Shown in pieces: positions 4,127 through 7,174 of a stretch of DNA of 7,174 nucleotides (its first letter is position 1; the number at the start of each line of letters is the position of its first letter). The DNA is taken from the NCBI GenBank assembly GCA_029856625.1, contig JAHKLG010000063.1:1-7174 (forward strand), in the 5' to 3' direction. A model generated the notes under the pieces. That model was not told the origin of the DNA, searched no databases, and worked only from the letters and a program-made list of their open reading frames with translations. Source of the stretch: Candidatus Njordarchaeota archaeon (GTDB taxonomy: Archaea; Asgardarchaeota; Njordarchaeia; Njordarchaeales; Njordarchaeaceae). A program made the position numbers and the translations under genes.

Positions 4127-5785
4127 CTAGATATGACGAAACCGAAGAAACCTATGCAGATATCCTATAGCACCATCTATTAGTATTCTTGGCTTAAGCG
4201 AGAGAAAGAATGCTCTTGAGGGATATAATTCTTTAATATGGCATGTTATCTTTTCAACTTTGTATTCCGTCTTCTTCCTAAAGCTTTTCTTTACCAAATT
4301 TCTTTCTCTACTCAATATTTTTTCAATCAGTTCTTTTCCTTGTTCCTCTGAAATGATTCCTTTTCTCACTTTTTCTTCCAGGAGAATCCTCGTAGCAATA
4401 TATGTAGCCAAAGCTATTTCTTCCCGGTGCATCTCTAGTGACTCATAATTCATCATCTCAATCCATAAATCCTTATTAAGAGCTTTAGAATAATCTGCTA
4501 GTCTTCTATAAAGGATTCTATACCCATATCTACTCGGATAATCGTAAGCTAGACTACCAGGATCTATAAACGGAGCTAGAGGAGCTATGAAAGCATCTAT
4601 TTTACCAGGGATTAATAATTTTCCAGCAAACTTAGCCGTGCTTATTGCTGATGATATGTCCTGATGCGGAATTCCTATCATGAAATAAACGTCTAATCGG
4701 TTAAAATTCAGCGCAACAGCATTTCTTAAAAACCTGAGCAACTGGGAAGTGGTGTATGGTCTCCCATATAGTAATCTCAGCTCCGTATCGTGAGTCTCAG
4801 GCGAAATCTGGAGATAAACCTCATCACTAGCTTTTCTATACTCTTCAAGCAACTCTTTCCCGGGAGGACGGAAAAACTCAAAAATCAGGGGCGAATCAAT
4901 CCTCTCTTCTCTAATTGCTCTGAGTATCTCCTTAGCCATACCCGTTTGCTGGAGATCACCAACAAAAAATATTGAAGCCTTTATTCTCTCACTAATGGAT
5001 AATACTTCTTCAACAATCTTTTCAGGCTTTTTAATAGCCAGTCTATTCCTATTAAAATATTTTTTAAAAGCATATGCTGAACCACCACACGCAGCACAAT
5101 TCATTGTGCATCCTTTAACTGTAAAAACGGCTGTTATGGGTGCTTGAATAAAGTTCGCAAAAGGAAGAGAGTCTAACCAACCATCTCTTGTAGCGCATCT
5201 CACAAATACGCTATGATCTATGGAGTCTAGCTCGTTAGGTACGTAATTAAAATTATTCTCAATAATCTTTTTATCCTTCTTCCATACTAAGTTAGGGACT
5301 CTAGACAATTCCTCTACATCATTATCTAAGAGTTCCAGGAGGATTCTAACGGGTTCCTCCGTTGTGTCTCCCCGTATAATATAATCAATAAATGGAAGCT
5401 TGATCAAATCTTTCCAGAAAACTGTTGAAGAGAGCCCACCTAGGAGAATGGGTGCTTCATGTATTTCCTTGATTTTTTTCGCCACCCATAATGCCCCATT
5501 TAAATGAACCAGCCAATGAAGGCTTACTCCGTAAACCCTTGCCTTTATTTTTTCTAATGCCTTACTCATGTCAAACTTACGGGACAGAAGAGCCCTAGCC
5601 GCTAAATTGATTATTTTTACTTTAAACCCCCTTTTCTCAAGATAGACTTGAAGAGAAACTAAACCTAAAGGAAATGTATCAAATATCGGGTAGGATGGTA
5701 TAACATCACTTATAGGCCCAAAATCAATATTCCTAGACCTAAAATTGGGAAATGCAGGAGCATGTATCAGCGCTAAATCGTACAT
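4127..5785 (-). CDS. B12-binding-domain / radical SAM protein (Ta0216-like)
   Basis: A 552-aa radical-SAM enzyme. Residues 1-150 form a cobalamin-binding-like Rossmann domain: FPLGLVSLQVYLEKRGFKVKIIN, VYGVSLHWLVH, APILLGGLSST and IDYIIRGDTTEEP. It lacks the DXHXXG cobalamin-ligand motif at the usual place after strand 1, as in many radical-SAM B12 proteins. Residues 215-420 are the radical-SAM barrel, with the 4Fe-4S motif CTMNCAAC (Cys226, Cys230, Cys233), then GG, and later ISPETHDTELRLLYGRPYT and FMIGIPHQ. Residues 430-552 form a charged helical tail. Domain order and length fit the archaeal 'Ta0216 family' of B12/radical-SAM proteins, recalled from memory; their reaction is unknown. The ATG at 5785 lies 2 nt after the mobB stop, so the two are surely one operon. 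A methylation, ring-forming or sulfur-insertion reaction are all possible; no substrate is inferred. Confidence 0.9.
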   Translation of the reverse strand: MYDLALIHAPAFPNFRSRNIDFGPISDVIPSYPIFDTFPLGLVSLQVYLEKRGFKVKIINLAARALLSRKFDMSKALEKIKARVYGVSLHWLVHLNGALWVAKKIKEIHEAPILLGGLSSTVFWKDLIKLPFIDYIIRGDTTEEPVRILLELLDNDVEELSRVPNLVWKKDKKIIENNFNYVPNELDSIDHSVFVRCATRDGWLDSLPFANFIQAPITAVFTVKGCTMNCAACGGSAYAFKKYFNRNRLAIKKPEKIVEEVLSISERIKASIFFVGDLQQTGMAKEILRAIREERIDSPLIFEFFRPPGKELLEEYRKASDEVYLQISPETHDTELRLLYGRPYTTSQLLRFLRNAVALNFNRLDVYFMIGIPHQDISSAISTAKFAGKLLIPGKIDAFIAPLAPFIDPGSLAYDYPSRYGYRILYRRLADYSKALNKDLWIEMMNYESLEMHREEIALATYIATRILLEEKVRKGIISEEQGKELIEKILSRERNLVKKSFRKKTEYKVEKITCHIKELYPSRAFFLSLKPRILIDGAIGYLHRFLRFRHI

Positions 5786-5787
5786 TC

Positions 5788-6333
5788 TTAATCCTCCAGC
5801 AAATCTAAGACAAAATGAAGCAGATCCTTCTCAGTCAAGACTTTGATGCCAGGAGTCTTTAATTCAAAATTGCCTCGCTTAATAACGCCGATTAATCTCT
5901 CCTTAATAATGTTTAAGTAGTATTGAACTTCTCTAAGATCCCTAGCTATTACGACTTTTCTTATATCTGGATGGGATGAGACTATTTTGGAGAATCCCTC
6001 AATGAGGATGACATCGGGATTTTTGGACATTAAATATTCTAATGCATAATTGAAAGCCTCCTCAGAACTCTTGATAATATCATCAATTATAGCCATTCTC
6101 TTCTCAGAAATACCAATAACAATCTTAGCTCCAGCCCTCTTATGTCTCCATGTATCCTTACCTTCAGCATTAACTTCAAAATAATCATGAGCAATATGCT
6201 TTATAGTGACTACCTTTAACCCTCGCATAGTTAATTCTTGCGTTAGAAACTCAATAATTTTAGTCTTTCCAGAATCCTTATGTCCTAATATAGCGATTAT
6301 TATAGGCCTCATTCTAATCACATCGTAAGACAT
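5788..6333 (-). CDS. mobB: Molybdopterin-guanine dinucleotide biosynthesis protein MobB
   Basis: A 181-aa P-loop GTP-binding protein. MobB helps MobA convert molybdopterin to its guanine dinucleotide form for molybdenum or tungsten enzymes. The Walker A loop GHKDSGKT is at residues 17-24. The family signature follows: TIKHIAHDYFEVNAEGKDTWRHKRAGA (43-69). DVILIEGF (107-114) is the Walker B-like strand, and the length is typical of MobB. The start could be the ATG at 6333 or the ATG at 6312 (MRPIIIAILGHKDSGKT, 174 aa). The latter begins right at the first strand, as in most MobB proteins, and has GTGAT (6321-6317) 4 nt upstream, so it is a serious alternative. It is first in an operon with the radical-SAM gene. 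No MobA gene is in the window. In archaea some MobB-like proteins may serve other cofactor chaperone roles. Confidence 0.93.
   Translation of the reverse strand: MSYDVIRMRPIIIAILGHKDSGKTKIIEFLTQELTMRGLKVVTIKHIAHDYFEVNAEGKDTWRHKRAGAKIVIGISEKRMAIIDDIIKSSEEAFNYALEYLMSKNPDVILIEGFSKIVSSHPDIRKVVIARDLREVQYYLNIIKERLIGVIKRGNFELKTPGIKVLTEKDLLHFVLDLLED
6317..6321 (-). promoter_or_regulatory. Ribosome-binding site for the shorter MobB start
   Basis: GTGAT 4 nt upstream of the ATG at 6312 matches the GGTGAT-type sites of neighbouring genes. The ATG at 6333 has only GAGAGAATGAT before it, a poorer match. Confidence 0.4.
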
Positions 6334-6349
6334 ATCATTCTCTCAATAT

Positions 6350-6411
6350 TTTCTCATACAAATTATTATGCCAAACCTTTTTATGTCAATGCTCTCGTCA
6401 TTTATGAGAAA
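6350..6411. repeat. 9-bp inverted repeat flanking the mobB promoter
   Basis: TTTCTCATA at 6350-6358 and its exact complement TATGAGAAA at 6403-6411 bracket the TATA-like box of mobB. One arm falls at the predicted transcript start and the other about 20 nt upstream of the box, an arrangement that could hold a repressor or activator pair. The repeat is visible; function is inferred. Confidence 0.45.
6376..6385 (-). promoter_or_regulatory. TATA-like box for mobB-radical SAM operon
   Basis: The minus strand reads CATAAAAAGG here. A start about 26 nt downstream would fall near 6355, giving a leader of about 20 nt to the ATG at 6333 or about 43 nt to the ATG at 6312. Confidence 0.45.
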
Positions 6412-6454
6412 TTGCAATACTGAACGCACACCTTATTATCAAATACTTACGCAT

Positions 6455-6483
6455 CATAGAAGAGGCTAACATAGAGAGGCTAA
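6455..6483. repeat. Imperfect tandem repeat downstream of the NuoN-like gene
   Basis: CATAGAAGAGGCTAA (6455-6469) is followed at once by CATAGAGAGGCTAA (6470-6483), a 15/14-bp tandem pair differing by one base deletion. It lies in the 185-bp spacer between the NuoN-like gene and mobB, within the possible 3' leader of the NuoN-like transcript. No gene or RNA was seen in this spacer. Confidence 0.55.
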
Positions 6484-6498
6484 GAAATTAATTAAAGT

Positions 6499-6503
6499 AA
6501 AAA
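6499..6503 (-). terminator. Weak T-run after the NuoN-like gene
   Basis: The minus strand reads CCCATTTTTACTTTAATTAATTTC shortly after the stop, a T5 run in T-rich DNA that could serve as an archaeal terminator. The run is short, so this is tentative. Confidence 0.3.
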
Positions 6504-6518
6504 TGGGAAAGTTTTATT

Positions 6519-7174
6519 CTAAGACGATATAACCCCTGTGCTTAGAATTCTCAGCAATGGGTCTGGATATAATCCCAGAGCGATTATCAATATAGTCAAG
6601 ACAGTAATTGGTAAGCTGTACCCTACGTTGAATCCCCTCGTAATACTTTCTCTCTTTGCCTCCTCGATATAGACATTCTTTATTATTCTGGCATAGTAGA
6701 ATAAAGAAATCACGCTGTTTATTACTCCTATAAGGGCTAATAAGGGATATCCGTTTTCCACAGCTCCTAAGAATATGTAATATTTGCTCCAAAAGCCTGC
6801 TAGTGGAGGAATTCCAGCAAGAGATAGCATCATGATCGTTAGGGATGCTCCAGTACCAGGAGCAATCTTTCTTAACCCCATGTAATCGTCTATCAGATCG
6901 GATCCTACTAGATCAGTTACGCCTCTAGCTGCGACAAAGCTAGCTATCTTCATAATTGCATGCGTTAACACATGAAACATTGCTCCAATAATAATTACTG
7001 GAGATGAACCTGGTGCACCAAACACAATGAGCATATAGCCAGCATGAGCAATACTGCTCCAAGCAAGCATTCGCTTCATTTTATCTTGCACTAATGCTGC
7101 TAAATTAGCATAAGTCATTGTTATGATAGCTAAGATGGCGAAGATAGGGGCCCAGAAATCCTTTATCGGCATAA
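6519..7174 (-). CDS. NuoN-like proton-translocating antiporter subunit, 5' part outside window
   Basis: The C-terminal 217 or more residues of a polytopic membrane protein of the complex I/Mrp antiporter family (proton-conducting transporter), which moves protons or sodium ions across the cytoplasmic membrane. The stretch has about five or six hydrophobic spans. Hallmarks are ALVQDKMKRMLAWSSIAHAGYM (residues 26-47, with a Lys/Arg-bearing broken helix), HVLTHAIMKIASFVAARG (67-84), SLAGIPPLAGFWSKYYIF (117-134) and LIGVINSVISLFYYARIIKNVY (147-168). The last two are NuoN-like, whereas HAxxK in the second is more usual in NuoM/MrpD, so the subunit identity is less sure than the family. The ATG at 7172 is almost certainly internal, because the protein begins mid-domain and full-length homologues run about 450-500 aa. 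Other complex I or hydrogenase genes would be expected beyond the right edge. Confidence 0.9.
   Translation of the reverse strand, partial: MPIKDFWAPIFAILAIITMTYANLAALVQDKMKRMLAWSSIAHAGYMLIVFGAPGSSPVIIIGAMFHVLTHAIMKIASFVAARGVTDLVGSDLIDDYMGLRKIAPGTGASLTIMMLSLAGIPPLAGFWSKYYIFLGAVENGYPLLALIGVINSVISLFYYARIIKNVYIEEAKRESITRGFNVGYSLPITVLTILIIALGLYPDPLLRILSTGVISS

Noticed and set aside
6391..6460. Possible C/D-box guide RNA in the mobB/NuoN spacer (TATGAGA followed by CTGA on plus; CTATGATGC on minus)
   Set aside because: The C-like boxes have mismatches and no properly spaced C'/D' and D boxes follow on either strand.
6514..6792. Minus-strand open frame of 92 codons inside the NuoN-like gene
   Set aside because: It is in a different frame of the same strand as a clear membrane protein, with no hydrophobic or domain pattern of its own.

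Overview
The window looks like chromosomal DNA of a thermophilic archaeon, most likely a low-GC member of the Thermoproteota (Crenarchaeota-type). This is inferred from the AT-rich sequence, from GGTGAT/GAGG ribosome-binding sites that fit an archaeal 16S tail, from TATA-like boxes upstream of genes, from short T-run ends, and from the gene content: a VapBC pair, a compact archaeal protein tyrosine phosphatase, a stand-alone CBS pair, an archaeal B12/radical-SAM protein, MobB and a complex I-type antiporter subunit. I cannot name the species.

Layout, left to right. Positions 1-537 (minus) hold a vapB-vapC toxin-antitoxin operon; the VapC PIN-domain gene runs off the left edge. Positions 538-700 are a divergent control region with repeats on both sides. 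Positions 701-1162 (plus) encode a small HCX5R phosphatase, the only plus-strand gene. It converges on a 121-aa CBS-pair protein (1187-1552, minus). Next on the minus strand is a two-gene unit. A PD-(D/E)XK nuclease-like protein (2444-3433) is followed, with overlapping stop and start, by a zinc-ribbon/class I methyltransferase fusion (1638-2447) that uses a TTG start. An unrecognised basic 176-aa protein lies at 3540-4070. A second minus-strand unit is mobB (5788-6333) followed two bases later by a 552-aa B12-binding/radical-SAM protein (4127-5785). The right edge holds the C-terminal part of a NuoN-like membrane subunit (6519-7174).

Functionally this is a mosaic rather than one pathway. The two tightly coupled pairs are the most informative: nuclease with methyltransferase, and MobB with radical-SAM protein. 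The first is the best candidate for something undescribed, because neither partner has a clear substrate and their translation appears linked. It is not a classical restriction-modification pair, since the methyltransferase lacks the amino-methyltransferase catalytic motif of DNA adenine/cytosine-N4 enzymes. The second pair links molybdenum/tungsten cofactor maturation to a radical-SAM enzyme of unknown chemistry.

Several control regions carry a short repeat or palindrome close to the transcription start predicted from a TATA-like box (vapBC, phosphatase, CBS gene, nuclease, mobB). No RNA gene, insertion sequence or CRISPR array was seen, and no stretch over 300 bases lacks a gene.
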